Assembly (NCBI GenBank): GCA_012270625.1
Contig: JAAXHZ010000182.1
Location: forward strand, 1 to 6,081
Length of the DNA stretch: 6,081 bases
DNA from: Dehalococcoidia bacterium
GTDB taxonomy: Bacteria > Chloroflexota > Dehalococcoidia > SAR202 > UBA11138
Direction of reading: 5' to 3'
A program made the translations under genes and the position numbers. The notes under the pieces were generated by a model. That model searched no databases and was not told the origin of the DNA. It saw nothing but the letters and a program-made list of their open reading frames with translations. Below are positions 1-5,329 of this stretch, piece after piece. Every line of letters starts with the position of its first letter. The stretch's first letter is position 1.

Positions 1-966
1 GAGATCATTGCGGTCTTGGGGAAAAGTGGCTGTGGCAAGACCACTCTTCTCAGGTTGATGGCCGGTTTGGAAGTCCCGTCGAGCGGGTCGGTCGAGATCG
101 AGGACAAAGAGGTCTCAAACCCAAAGTACGTGCGTCCCCCGGAAGAGCGAGGCATCGGGATGGTTGTCCAGGAGTATGCCCTCTTTCCGCACATGACCGC
201 CTCGGCCAACGTGGCTTTCGGACTCAGGGGATTGGACACCGACAGCCGACGCGCGCGGGTCGATGAAGTCCTCGACCTGGTGCAGCTCCAAGACCTCGGC
301 GGCAGGTTTCCATACGAGCTGTCCGGCGGCCAGCAGCAGAGGGTCGCGCTCGCGAGGACGCTGGCTCCGAACCCGGTAACGGTTCTGCTCGACGAGCCTT
401 TCAGCAACTTGGACTCTTCGATGCGCCATTCGCTGAGGCAGGAAGTGGAGGCGATTCTGCGCTCCCAGAGAACCGCGGCCGTTCTCGTCACACATGACCG
501 TGAAGAGGCGTTCGCCATCGCGGACAGAGTCGGAGTCATGATCGACGGGCGGCTGCTCCAGATCGACACTCCCGACAGGGTCTATCACTTCCCGGCAAGC
601 CGCGAAGTCGCCGACCTTACGGGACCGTGTGACTTCGTGGCCGGTGTCTCACGAGGAGACGGAGGTGTGGAAACCGAGCTCGGTAGCCTGGGATGCAAGT
701 CGCCCGCCGGTCCTATTTCTCCAGGAGCGGCGGCGATGGCGCTGGTCAGACCGGACGACGTGGAGCTGATACCCGACGCGGACGGGCAGGGGATAGTAGT
801 GGCCCGCGAGTTCAGGGGCGATCAGGTGATTCTCAGCGTGAAGCTGGACTCAGGGGCTGTTGTCCGATCTCGCAGGCGGTCGTTTTCGACGCTGCCCGCC
901 GGCTCGCGCGTGCGCGTCTCCCCGGTCAAGACCATACCGTTCATGGCATATCTGGCGGATGGGTAG
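1..966 (+). CDS. ABC importer ATP-binding protein, FbpC/PotA type (5' partial)
   Basis: ATPase subunit of an ABC importer that would power uptake through a membrane permease at the cytoplasmic face. The frame is open from the first base, so the start lies outside the window; the TTG at 16 falls just before the P-loop and is not a real start. Counting from base 1, 321 residues remain. Visible motifs are Walker A GKSGCGKT (residues 7-14), Q-loop glutamine 57 in VVQEYALFPH, signature LSGGQQQRV (107-115), Walker B VTVLLDEP with catalytic Glu132, D-loop FSNLD, and the switch histidine 165 in VTHD. From about residue 235 the protein has a TOBE-like region (MALVRPDDVELIP), as in importers for ferric iron, spermidine, sulfate or thiamine. 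The VQEYALFPHMT wording resembles FbpC, but the substrate cannot be settled without the missing permease and binding-protein genes. No terminator is seen after the stop. The last 51 codon-aligned bases before the final Gly codon recur, diverged, at 1426-1476. Confidence 0.93.
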   Translation, partial: EIIAVLGKSGCGKTTLLRLMAGLEVPSSGSVEIEDKEVSNPKYVRPPEERGIGMVVQEYALFPHMTASANVAFGLRGLDTDSRRARVDEVLDLVQLQDLGGRFPYELSGGQQQRVALARTLAPNPVTVLLDEPFSNLDSSMRHSLRQEVEAILRSQRTAAVLVTHDREEAFAIADRVGVMIDGRLLQIDTPDRVYHFPASREVADLTGPCDFVAGVSRGDGGVETELGSLGCKSPAGPISPGAAAMALVRPDDVELIPDADGQGIVVAREFRGDQVILSVKLDSGAVVRSRRRSFSTLPAGSRVRVSPVKTIPFMAYLADG

Positions 967-1000
967 AGACTCAACCGGGAGTTCGGAATTTGGAGTTTGG

Positions 1001-1009
1001 TGCTAAACT
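1001..1009 (+). promoter_or_regulatory. possible extended -10 promoter of the VapB-like gene
   Basis: TGCTAAACT matches an extended -10 element (TGn followed by TAAACT, 4 of 6 to consensus) 32 bases before the antitoxin start, in the 75-bp gap after the ABC gene. No good -35 hexamer stands at 16-18 bp (best is TTCGGA at 982). This is weak evidence, and readthrough from the ABC gene is equally possible. Confidence 0.25.
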
Positions 1010-1041
1010 GCACCCACAGTCGAGATGCCAAGGAGGGTAAG

Positions 1042-1251
1042 ATGAAGGGCAAGGTAACCGAACGCGGCCTGCTGATCCCCCAAAGCCTTCTCAAGGGTGC
1101 AGATGAGGTTGAAATCCAAAAGCGTGGTGGCATCATTGTGGTTTCTCCGGTCAGTTCCAGAGACCCTATCTTGGATCTCGGAAGCGAGCCAACAACCCTT
1201 GAGATCGAGGACGCCTCAGAGAATCACGACAGGTACATCTACCAGGAGTAG
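1042..1251 (+). CDS. VapB-like antitoxin (small AbrB/MazE-like family)
   Basis: Encodes 69 residues. The start is the ATG at 1042, chosen because a strong Shine-Dalgarno AGGAGG (1031-1036) lies 5 bases ahead; an in-frame ATG at 997 would only add an unrelated leader. The N-terminal half (KVTERGLLIPQSLLKGADEV, then EIQKRGGIIVVSP) has the swapped-hairpin character of AbrB/MazE-type DNA-binding antitoxins. The tail IEDASENHDRYIYQE resembles the acidic, toxin-binding C-terminus ending in 'DASENHDKYIY' that I recall from small antitoxins paired with PIN toxins. Expected role, by family: neutralise a co-transcribed PIN ribonuclease and repress its own operon. Five bases after its stop lies the start of a PIN toxin gene, but that toxin appears truncated, so the antitoxin looks orphaned. 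Family assignment rests on sequence wording, not a search. Confidence 0.72.
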   Translation: MKGKVTERGLLIPQSLLKGADEVEIQKRGGIIVVSPVSSRDPILDLGSEPTTLEIEDASENHDRYIYQE

Positions 1252-1322
1252 CAACCTTGCCACCGGTGTTCGTCGATACAGGCTACTTCTTGGCGCTGGA
1301 GTTGATCGATATTGAGTCTGGC

Positions 1323-1367
1323 GAGTCCGAGATGGGAAACGACACGCTTGCCGATTCCCATCGACTC
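1323..1367. repeat. imperfect inverted repeat in toxin-remnant region
   Basis: Left arm GAGTC (1323-1327) plus GATGGGAA (1331-1338) pairs with right arm TTCCCATC (1355-1362) plus GACTC (1363-1367). This gives 13 paired bases with a 3-base bulge (CGA, 1328-1330) and a 16-base loop. A small CTCG-T-CGAG palindrome follows at 1372-1380. Only three T's follow the right arm, so an intrinsic terminator for the antitoxin transcript is possible but weak. It may instead be a remnant of whatever disrupted the toxin gene. Confidence 0.5.
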
Positions 1368-1425
1368 TTTGCTCGTCGAGAGAACGTACAGACGTGGTTC
1401 GTCTGCATGGGATATCGGGGCGGAC

Positions 1426-1476
1426 ATGCGTGTCTCTCCGGTCAAGACCATACCGTTCGTGGCATATTCAGCAGAT
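1426..1476 (+). pseudogene. relic of an ABC-transporter ATPase 3' end (diverged copy of 910-960)
   Basis: Aligning 1426-1476 with 910-960 in the ABC reading frame gives 17 codons with 43 of 51 bases identical, including an unbroken 21-base match (922-942 versus 1438-1458). The peptide here is MRVSPVKTIPFVAYSAD, against VRVSPVKTIPFMAYLAD in the intact gene. Three differences are silent third-position changes (cgc/cgt, tcc/tct, gcg/gca), two are conservative replacements (V/M and M/V), and one codon is rewritten (L/S). That pattern is expected of a fragment that once evolved as protein-coding sequence, not of a random or regulatory repeat. The ABC stop is not conserved here, and similarity fades upstream of about 1417. 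It is best read as the leftover tail of a paralogous or homologous ABC ATPase gene whose body has been lost. Confidence 0.6.
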
Positions 1477-1479
1477 CGC

Positions 1480-1929
1480 TTAAATTGTGTCGGTGTTACT
1501 GACTGTAAGCCCCAGCGAGGCGATATCACTCTGATCCAGCAGAAGGACTCGACCCGTCCGATCTTCCAGGAACAAGGCAAAATCTGAAATGAAGTCCCGC
1601 CCCAGCAGGGATGGAATTGGCTGACGGGTCTCAGGAATATACAACTCTATTACTGCTGTGTATCCCTGAACACTGAGTCGTGACTCCACGACCTTGGTCG
1701 AAATTCTCCCTCCTACGCCTCTGCTGGGTCTTCCTACGTGCAGCTTCGACAGGTCGAGTCCGATGCGTTCGGCGTCCAATGGGGAGAGGATCGTGCGGTC
1801 AGCCCCGGTATCCACCAACAGGTCAACGCCTACGGTTCCAATGTTACTCTGGCTGGGGAAATCAACGTCGCAGTAGACGTATGGACGACTGGCAACGCCG
1901 CCACTCGTGGAAAAATACCCTCGGATCAT
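1480..1929 (-). CDS. retropepsin-like aspartic protease (clan AA)
   Basis: Encodes 149 residues. The start is the ATG at 1929-1927, which overlaps the upstream gene's stop as ATGA; a longer in-frame ORF to 2079 would run wholly inside that gene. The single-domain retropepsin layout is visible: the catalytic motif VDLLVDTGADRTILSPLDA with Asp40 in DTGA (40-43), a glycine-rich flap-like segment (GRPSRGVGG, 66-74), and the C-terminal hydrophobic-Gly motif PSLLGRDFI (106-114), followed by the FALFLEDRTGRVLLL strand pair. Family members have one DTG motif per chain and act as homodimers. There is no signal peptide or membrane segment, so a cytoplasmic protease is expected. Substrates of bacterial retropepsin-like proteins of this size are generally unknown. 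It has no separate ribosome-binding site, so translation probably depends on the upstream gene. Its stop lies 3 bp from the ABC relic. Confidence 0.85.
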   Translation of the reverse strand: MIRGYFSTSGGVASRPYVYCDVDFPSQSNIGTVGVDLLVDTGADRTILSPLDAERIGLDLSKLHVGRPSRGVGGRISTKVVESRLSVQGYTAVIELYIPETRQPIPSLLGRDFISDFALFLEDRTGRVLLLDQSDIASLGLTVSNTDTI

Positions 1930-2174
1930 AGACTCGTAAGTATAAGGAGTTCGGGATATTCTGTCAGATAGCGTGTCATGACACGCTGTGTCGAAATACC
2001 CCTCACCTTGAGTTGCGCGAGGAGATCGAAGGCATCTTCGGAAGCTCCCACCACTTTCTGATCCGAGATTGCGACCCACTGATCAGGATATCGGCTGAGA
2101 AGCTCTTGGTAGTGAGTCTCGTAGAACTCCACGTCTTTTAGGTGTTGCTCGAATGCAGTTTGAACGGCGCTCAT
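1926..2174 (-). CDS. DUF5678-like small protein, coupled to retropepsin gene
   Basis: Encodes 82 residues, with GGAG (2183-2180) five bases before the ATG. The core (HYQELLSRYPDQWVAISDQ, then KVVGASEDAFDLLAQLKVRGIS) matches the pattern I associate with DUF5678: a helix ending in a 'LL-YP--WVAI' strand, then '-KVVG-----L--L---G'. It has no catalytic motif, cysteine pair, signal peptide or membrane helix. Its TGA overlaps the ATG of the retropepsin gene by 4 bp (ATGA), so the two are almost certainly co-translated. This suggests that the small protein is a partner, adaptor, substrate or regulator of the protease (inference). The biochemical function of the family is unknown to me. It lies 103 bp downstream of the ThDP enzyme gene on the same strand, so it may receive readthrough from that operon or use its own promoter in the gap. 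Confidence 0.8.
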   Translation of the reverse strand: MSAVQTAFEQHLKDVEFYETHYQELLSRYPDQWVAISDQKVVGASEDAFDLLAQLKVRGISTQRVMTRYLTEYPELLILTSL

Positions 2175-2277
2175 ATCAACTCCGTATGGAATGGGATACT
2201 GAGTTTATGCTTGCGATCCTTGATCCAAGAGTACCAGAATCTGACTACCATGACGCAGGACTCTACACTAGCACCCC
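2175..2277 (-). other. intergenic gap between ThDP enzyme and DUF5678 genes
   Basis: This 103-bp gap contains the Shine-Dalgarno of the DUF5678 gene (2180-2183) and, on the minus strand, a TTGGAT hexamer 15 bp before TAAACT, which is too close for a convincing sigma70 promoter. A small CTTG-ATC-CAAG palindrome occupies 2219-2229 and overlaps the TTGGAT. No intrinsic terminator follows the ThDP enzyme gene, so readthrough into the protease pair is possible. Confidence 0.35.
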
Positions 2278-3876
2278 CTACCCGAATGGGTTGGGCATCA
2301 TTCCGACTGGGACTTCTATTAGCGACGGACGCTCGACCTTCAGCGATTCCGTCAGAGCGGTCTCGAGCTCGTCGGCGCCGTGTACGCGCACTCCCCTGAC
2401 TCCGTAGGCGTCGGCCAGCTTCATGAAGTCTGGATTGTGCAGCTCCGCGCCGATAGATCTGCCGTCGAACCGGGTGATCTGGTCTCGCAGCACGTTTCCA
2501 TAGGCGTTGTCGTTGAACACCACCGCGACCGCGTTGATGCCGTACTTGACCGCGGTGGACATCTCCTGAGACGCGAACATGAAGCCGCCGTCGCCTGAGA
2601 TGGCGACGACCGCCTTGTCCGGCATGGCGACCTTGGCTCCGAGCGCGACCGGGTAGGCGTATCCCAGGTTGCCGTAGTACGAGCTGGTGAGATAGGTGCG
2701 CGGCTCGTACACCGGGTAGTTGACCCGGCTGTAGTAGCCGATCTGGGTCATGCCGGAGATCACGATGCCGTCGTCGGGCACCGCGTTTCTGATCGCCTGC
2801 GTGAACGAGCGCTGGGGTTCTATATGGGGGAGCGCGTCCAGACGCTCCGCCTTCGCCGCCTCCAGCTCGGCCCTTCTGCTGTCTCTCAGCTGCGTCACAG
2901 CGCTCAGCGCCTCGAGCAGCGCCTCGAGGGTGTGCTTCGCGTCTCCGACGAGACCGACCGTATCTTCGTAGTTCCGTCCTATCTCATCCGGGTCCACGTC
3001 GATCTGGAGTATCTTCTGTGAGAATATGTTTGGGTAGGCGTTGCGAGTGCCGACCGCGATCACGAGGTCGTGCCCAGCCATGCGCTCCATGTACGGGTCG
3101 CCGCGGAATCCCATGCCGCCCAGCGCGAGGTAGTGTCGGTCTGAGATCGCACCCTTGCCCTCGGAGGTCATCATAACCGGCGCCTGGAGGAATTCCGCGA
3201 TTGCCGTCAGCGCCTCGGCAGCATTCGAGGCGATCACGCCTCCACCAGCAAACACGAGCGGGTTCCTGGCCTGCGCTATCAGGCTGGCCGCGCTCTTGAT
3301 GTCGTCCTCGGAAGGGAGCGCCGCCGCATACTCCTCAGGCTCGAACAGATCGACGTTGGCCTCGTCTTCCAGCGTTTCGGGCGGGATCTCTATCTCGACC
3401 GGCCTCGGCCTTCCTGTCTTCAGGTTGTGGAACGCCTCGTGCACGGCTGCCGGTATCTCGGCGGGATCGAGAATTCGATGCGCCCACTTCGTGACCGGCC
3501 GGATGGTGTCCAGCTGGTCGTTGACCTCGTGGAGGACACCCCTGTCCACTCCGATTAGCTCACGCTGCACCTGGCCAGCGACGACCAGCACCGGAGAAGA
3601 GGCCGAGTACGCCGTGCCGATAGCCGCGCTCGCGTTCTGCAAGCCCGGACCTGGCACGACCATCGCCGTTCCGATTCTGCCGGACGCCCTGGCATACCCG
3701 TCCGCCATGTACGCCGTCGCCTGCTCGTGGCGGGTGGCGATGAACCGGATTCCCGGCTCTTGGGCGAGTCCGTCGAGCGCGTGGTAGAGCTGCACTCCCG
3801 GAAGTCCGAAGATCACGCGGACTCCTTCGCGGTAGAGCGATCGGGCGAGCGCCTCGCCCCCTGTCATTACTGGCAT
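2278..3876 (-). CDS. ThDP-dependent enzyme, acetolactate-synthase superfamily
   Basis: Encodes 532 residues with the three-domain layout of ThDP carboligases/decarboxylases. The N-terminal PYR domain (about 1-165) has VIFGLPGVQLYHALDGL and the cofactor-activating Glu51 in RHEQATAYMADGYAR. The central domain (about 190-325) has PLVFAGGGVI. The C-terminal PP domain has the Mg-ThDP motif GDGG (428-431) ending at NDNAYG (455-460), with Asp429 and Asp456 as likely metal ligands. The ATG at 3876 is preceded by GGAG nine bases away; the second ATG (Met4) is also possible. It follows the flavin monooxygenase gene by 5 bp and is clearly in its operon. No acetolactate synthase small subunit or branched-chain amino-acid gene is nearby, so a biosynthetic IlvB role is unlikely. 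A decarboxylase or carboligase acting on a 2-oxoacid or acyl-CoA (benzoylformate-, oxalyl-CoA- or sulfopyruvate-decarboxylase-like, or glyoxylate carboligase-like) is more plausible. The substrate cannot be assigned from sequence. Confidence 0.9.
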   Translation of the reverse strand: MPVMTGGEALARSLYREGVRVIFGLPGVQLYHALDGLAQEPGIRFIATRHEQATAYMADGYARASGRIGTAMVVPGPGLQNASAAIGTAYSASSPVLVVAGQVQRELIGVDRGVLHEVNDQLDTIRPVTKWAHRILDPAEIPAAVHEAFHNLKTGRPRPVEIEIPPETLEDEANVDLFEPEEYAAALPSEDDIKSAASLIAQARNPLVFAGGGVIASNAAEALTAIAEFLQAPVMMTSEGKGAISDRHYLALGGMGFRGDPYMERMAGHDLVIAVGTRNAYPNIFSQKILQIDVDPDEIGRNYEDTVGLVGDAKHTLEALLEALSAVTQLRDSRRAELEAAKAERLDALPHIEPQRSFTQAIRNAVPDDGIVISGMTQIGYYSRVNYPVYEPRTYLTSSYYGNLGYAYPVALGAKVAMPDKAVVAISGDGGFMFASQEMSTAVKYGINAVAVVFNDNAYGNVLRDQITRFDGRSIGAELHNPDFMKLADAYGVRGVRVHGADELETALTESLKVERPSLIEVPVGMMPNPFG

Positions 3877-3881
3877 CTATC

Positions 3882-5054
3882 TTAGCTCCGGGATGCGCGC
3901 AGCGCGTCGTAGTCCGACGCCGCGCGCTGCATGGCCTTCTCGCGTCGGTCCTCCAGCTCGCCTCGGACGTCCTTGGCGTACTGCTGCGACTGCTTGAGGC
4001 TGTCGATCGAACCCTGGAAGTGAGGCATGACGTAGCGCGACATCAGCTCATAGCTGTGGAGCACCTGTTCGCGCGTGCCGAACTCCGTGGCCTGCACGAG
4101 CAGACCGCCGAACCCGCCGCTCGACTCATCGAGTCGGTAGATCATTTCGATCAGGTCGTCCGGAGTGCCCACGCACCAGGCGCCGTTCTCGACCATCAGG
4201 TCCACGATCTTGTCCTGCGGGCAGTCTGTCGCCGGCGCGCCAAGCGTCTGCTCGAAGTACTCGCGCTGGAACCGTCCCGCTCCGACACGCGCCTGTTCGA
4301 GCGCCTCCTTCCTGGTCTCTGCTAGGAAGCAGATGATGACCAGTCGCCACTCGCTGCGGTCCATGACGTTGCCGTACTGCTCGGCGGTATCTTCGGCTAT
4401 CTTCCAGAAGTCCTTCATGTCTCGCGCGTACGAGCCGCCGCGTATGACGCTGACCGACAGCACGCCGAGTCCGTACTTTCCGGCTAGAACCATTCCTGAA
4501 GGCGACTGCGCCGCCGCGACAGCCATCGGGAAGTGCGGCTGTGTGTACGGCCTGAGATGCAGTCTCGCCTCGCGCAGCGTGAACCACGAGCTCTCGTAGG
4601 TGATCGGCTCCCTCTCAGTGAGAAGCCGCTTTATGATTCCCATGGACTCGTCCATCCGCCGGCGCTGGTCAACCGGGTCGATTCCCAGCATGTACGCATC
4701 GGTAGAGAGCGCGCCGGGACCTACTCCGAGCATGGTCCTGCCGCGCGTCATGTGGTCGAGCTGCACCATCCGGTTGGCGACCATGAGTGGGTGGTGGTAG
4801 GGCAGGCTTATAACGCCAGTGCCCAGCTTTATGTGCTTCGTCCTCTCCGCCGCGGCCGCCATGAACAGCTCAGGCGACGCGATCGTCTCCCATCCGGCGC
4901 TGTGGTGCTCGCCGATCCACGCCTCGTCGAAGTCGAGATAGTCGAGCCACTCGATCAGCTCGAAGTCCCGCTCGTAGGCCACGGTCGGGTTCTCGTTCTG
5001 CCAGTGGAACGGGGCCATGAAGATTCCGAACTTCATGCGGTCGGGAAGAGCCAT
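3882..5054 (-). CDS. LLM-class flavin-dependent monooxygenase (limonene-monooxygenase-like)
   Basis: Encodes 390 residues, close to the usual size for bacterial luciferase-like TIM-barrel enzymes that use reduced FMN and O2 to oxidise organic substrates. The N-terminal strand MKFGIFMAPFH (7-17) is followed by the hallmark WIGEHHSAGWE (46-56; active-site His in EHH 49-51), then IKLGTGVISLPYHHPLMVA, LDHMTRGRTMLGVGPGA and the MLGIDP segment. From memory, this wording is closest to limonene 1,2-monooxygenase (LimB) and related alkanal or terpene monooxygenases. The substrate is not assigned. The C-terminal 40 or so residues (SLKQSQQYAKDVRGELEDRREKAMQ) are charged and helical. AGAGG six bases before the ATG supports the start at 5054. 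It is the first gene of a two-gene operon with the ThDP enzyme. No flavin reductase is encoded here, so a reductase must come from elsewhere. Confidence 0.92.
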   Translation of the reverse strand: MALPDRMKFGIFMAPFHWQNENPTVAYERDFELIEWLDYLDFDEAWIGEHHSAGWETIASPELFMAAAAERTKHIKLGTGVISLPYHHPLMVANRMVQLDHMTRGRTMLGVGPGALSTDAYMLGIDPVDQRRRMDESMGIIKRLLTEREPITYESSWFTLREARLHLRPYTQPHFPMAVAAAQSPSGMVLAGKYGLGVLSVSVIRGGSYARDMKDFWKIAEDTAEQYGNVMDRSEWRLVIICFLAETRKEALEQARVGAGRFQREYFEQTLGAPATDCPQDKIVDLMVENGAWCVGTPDDLIEMIYRLDESSGGFGGLLVQATEFGTREQVLHSYELMSRYVMPHFQGSIDSLKQSQQYAKDVRGELEDRREKAMQRAASDYDALRASRS

Positions 5055-5126
5055 GAGGGACCTCTTGGGAGTGTGGCTGTCGGATGGAGCTGGCGGCCTT
5101 GCGAGGAGTATCGGAAGGCTTCAGAG

Positions 5127-5135
5127 ATTCTAGCA
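5127..5135 (-). promoter_or_regulatory. extended -10 promoter candidate for the LLM-ThDP operon
   Basis: The minus strand reads TGCTAGAAT, an extended -10 (TGn plus TAGAAT, 5 of 6 to TATAAT). The -35 position at 17 bp spacing reads TGCAAT (5155-5150), a poor hexamer, which is typical of extended -10 or activator-dependent promoters. Transcription would begin near 5120 and give a leader of about 65 bases before the monooxygenase ATG. Confidence 0.45.
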
Positions 5136-5147
5136 TGGGGGATGAGT

Positions 5148-5167
5148 AAATTGCAGTAACGCAATTT
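5148..5167. promoter_or_regulatory. 20-bp perfect inverted repeat overlapping -35: operator candidate
   Basis: AAATTGC (5148-5154) and GCAATTT (5161-5167) form a perfect 7-bp inverted repeat around six bases. The centre is about 37 bases before the predicted start of the LLM-ThDP transcript, so the left arm covers the -35 hexamer. Size and symmetry fit a dimeric helix-turn-helix regulator. It is A/T-rich and lacks a proper U-run on either strand, so it is a poor terminator for the upstream VapBC transcript. No regulator gene is in the window. Confidence 0.45.
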
Positions 5168-5169
5168 TC

Positions 5170-5194
5170 GAGGAGTGAGTGGAGAGGAGTGAGT
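5170..5194. repeat. short tandem repeat, two copies of an 11-mer
   Basis: GAGGAGTGAGT occurs at 5170-5180 and again at 5184-5194 (period 14, spacer GGA), followed by a partial AGTGAG. It is purine-rich simple sequence in a non-coding gap, with no function evident. Confidence 0.6.
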
Positions 5195-5203
5195 AGTGAG
5201 AGC

Positions 5204-5302
5204 CACCCTCACCCCGTATCAAATACTGGGCAGGCTCCAGCCCTCTCCCAGAGGAACCTGACAGGGGTAGGCATTCGTACTTTTCACCCTCTGAGCCCTC
5301 AG
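5204..5302. repeat. hairpin-rich degenerate repeat downstream of VapBC
   Basis: This non-coding stretch packs several small perfect hairpins: GTAT-caa-ATAC (5216-5226, extendable with CCC/GGG across a bulged T), CCTCT-ccc-AGAGG (5242-5254), CCTG-a-CAGG (5257-5265) and CTGAG-cc-CTCAG (5291-5302). It shares the words CACCCTCACCC (5204-5214), CCCTCTCCC (5241-5249), GGTAGG (5266-5271) and TTTCACCCTC (5282-5291) with the repeat at the right end of the window. It looks like a decayed or rearranged member of the same intergenic repeat family. No T-run follows the hairpins, so a terminator role for the toxin gene is not supported. Confidence 0.4.
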
Positions 5303-5329
5303 CGGACCATCGTGGAGCCTTTGGGGTTA

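Larger units (their letters stand above)
1257..1502 (+). pseudogene. truncated PIN-domain (VapC-like) toxin remnant
   Basis: A TTG at 1257, with AGGAG at 1244-1248 eight bases ahead, opens a frame beginning (M)PPVFVDTGYFLALEL. This is a typical PIN N-terminus with the first catalytic aspartate at residue 7. After about residue 16 the translation (IDIESGESEMGNDT and onward) no longer resembles a PIN domain: there is no second-strand or helix pattern and no later Glu/Asp catalytic positions, and the frame ends after 81 codons where about 130 are usual. The other two forward frames do not supply the missing part, so this is a truncation or replacement rather than a simple frameshift. Only about 1257-1304 is toxin-derived. 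The rest is an inverted repeat (1323-1367) and a fragment of an ABC gene in a different frame (1426-1476). Its position right after the antitoxin gene supports a former vapBC operon. Confidence 0.55.

Noticed and set aside
1480..2079. Longer 199-residue version of the retropepsin
   Set aside because: The extra 50 residues lie wholly in the overlapping DUF5678 gene and look like an out-of-frame translation of it; the ATGA overlap fixes a better start at 1929.
2142..2407. Two plus-strand ORFs of about 85 codons spanning the 3' end of the ThDP gene
   Set aside because: They lie across the gap and antisense to the ThDP enzyme; no motif or ribosome-binding site stands out, and they are treated as shadows.
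3155..3787. 210-codon plus-strand open frame opposite the ThDP enzyme gene
   Set aside because: This is a Ser/Ala-rich antisense shadow produced by codon bias of the real gene; it has no recognisable domain.
2278..3876. Naming the ThDP enzyme IlvB/acetolactate synthase
   Set aside because: It shares the superfamily fold and motifs, but there is no small subunit or branched-chain amino-acid gene nearby and it is paired with a monooxygenase, so the specific name is not supported.
4126..4587. 153-codon minus-strand frame within the monooxygenase gene
   Set aside because: It is an Arg/Gly-rich out-of-frame translation of the LLM gene, without motifs.
4533..5159. 208-codon plus-strand open frame opposite the monooxygenase gene
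   Set aside because: It is antisense to a strongly recognisable LLM enzyme, its translation has low complexity rich in Arg, Val and His, and no family motif or ribosome-binding site supports it.
5148..5168. AAATTGC/GCAATTT palindrome as an intrinsic terminator
   Set aside because: The stem is only 7 bp and A/T-rich, with at most four T's following on the plus strand and no T-run on the minus strand; its promoter-overlapping position favours an operator.
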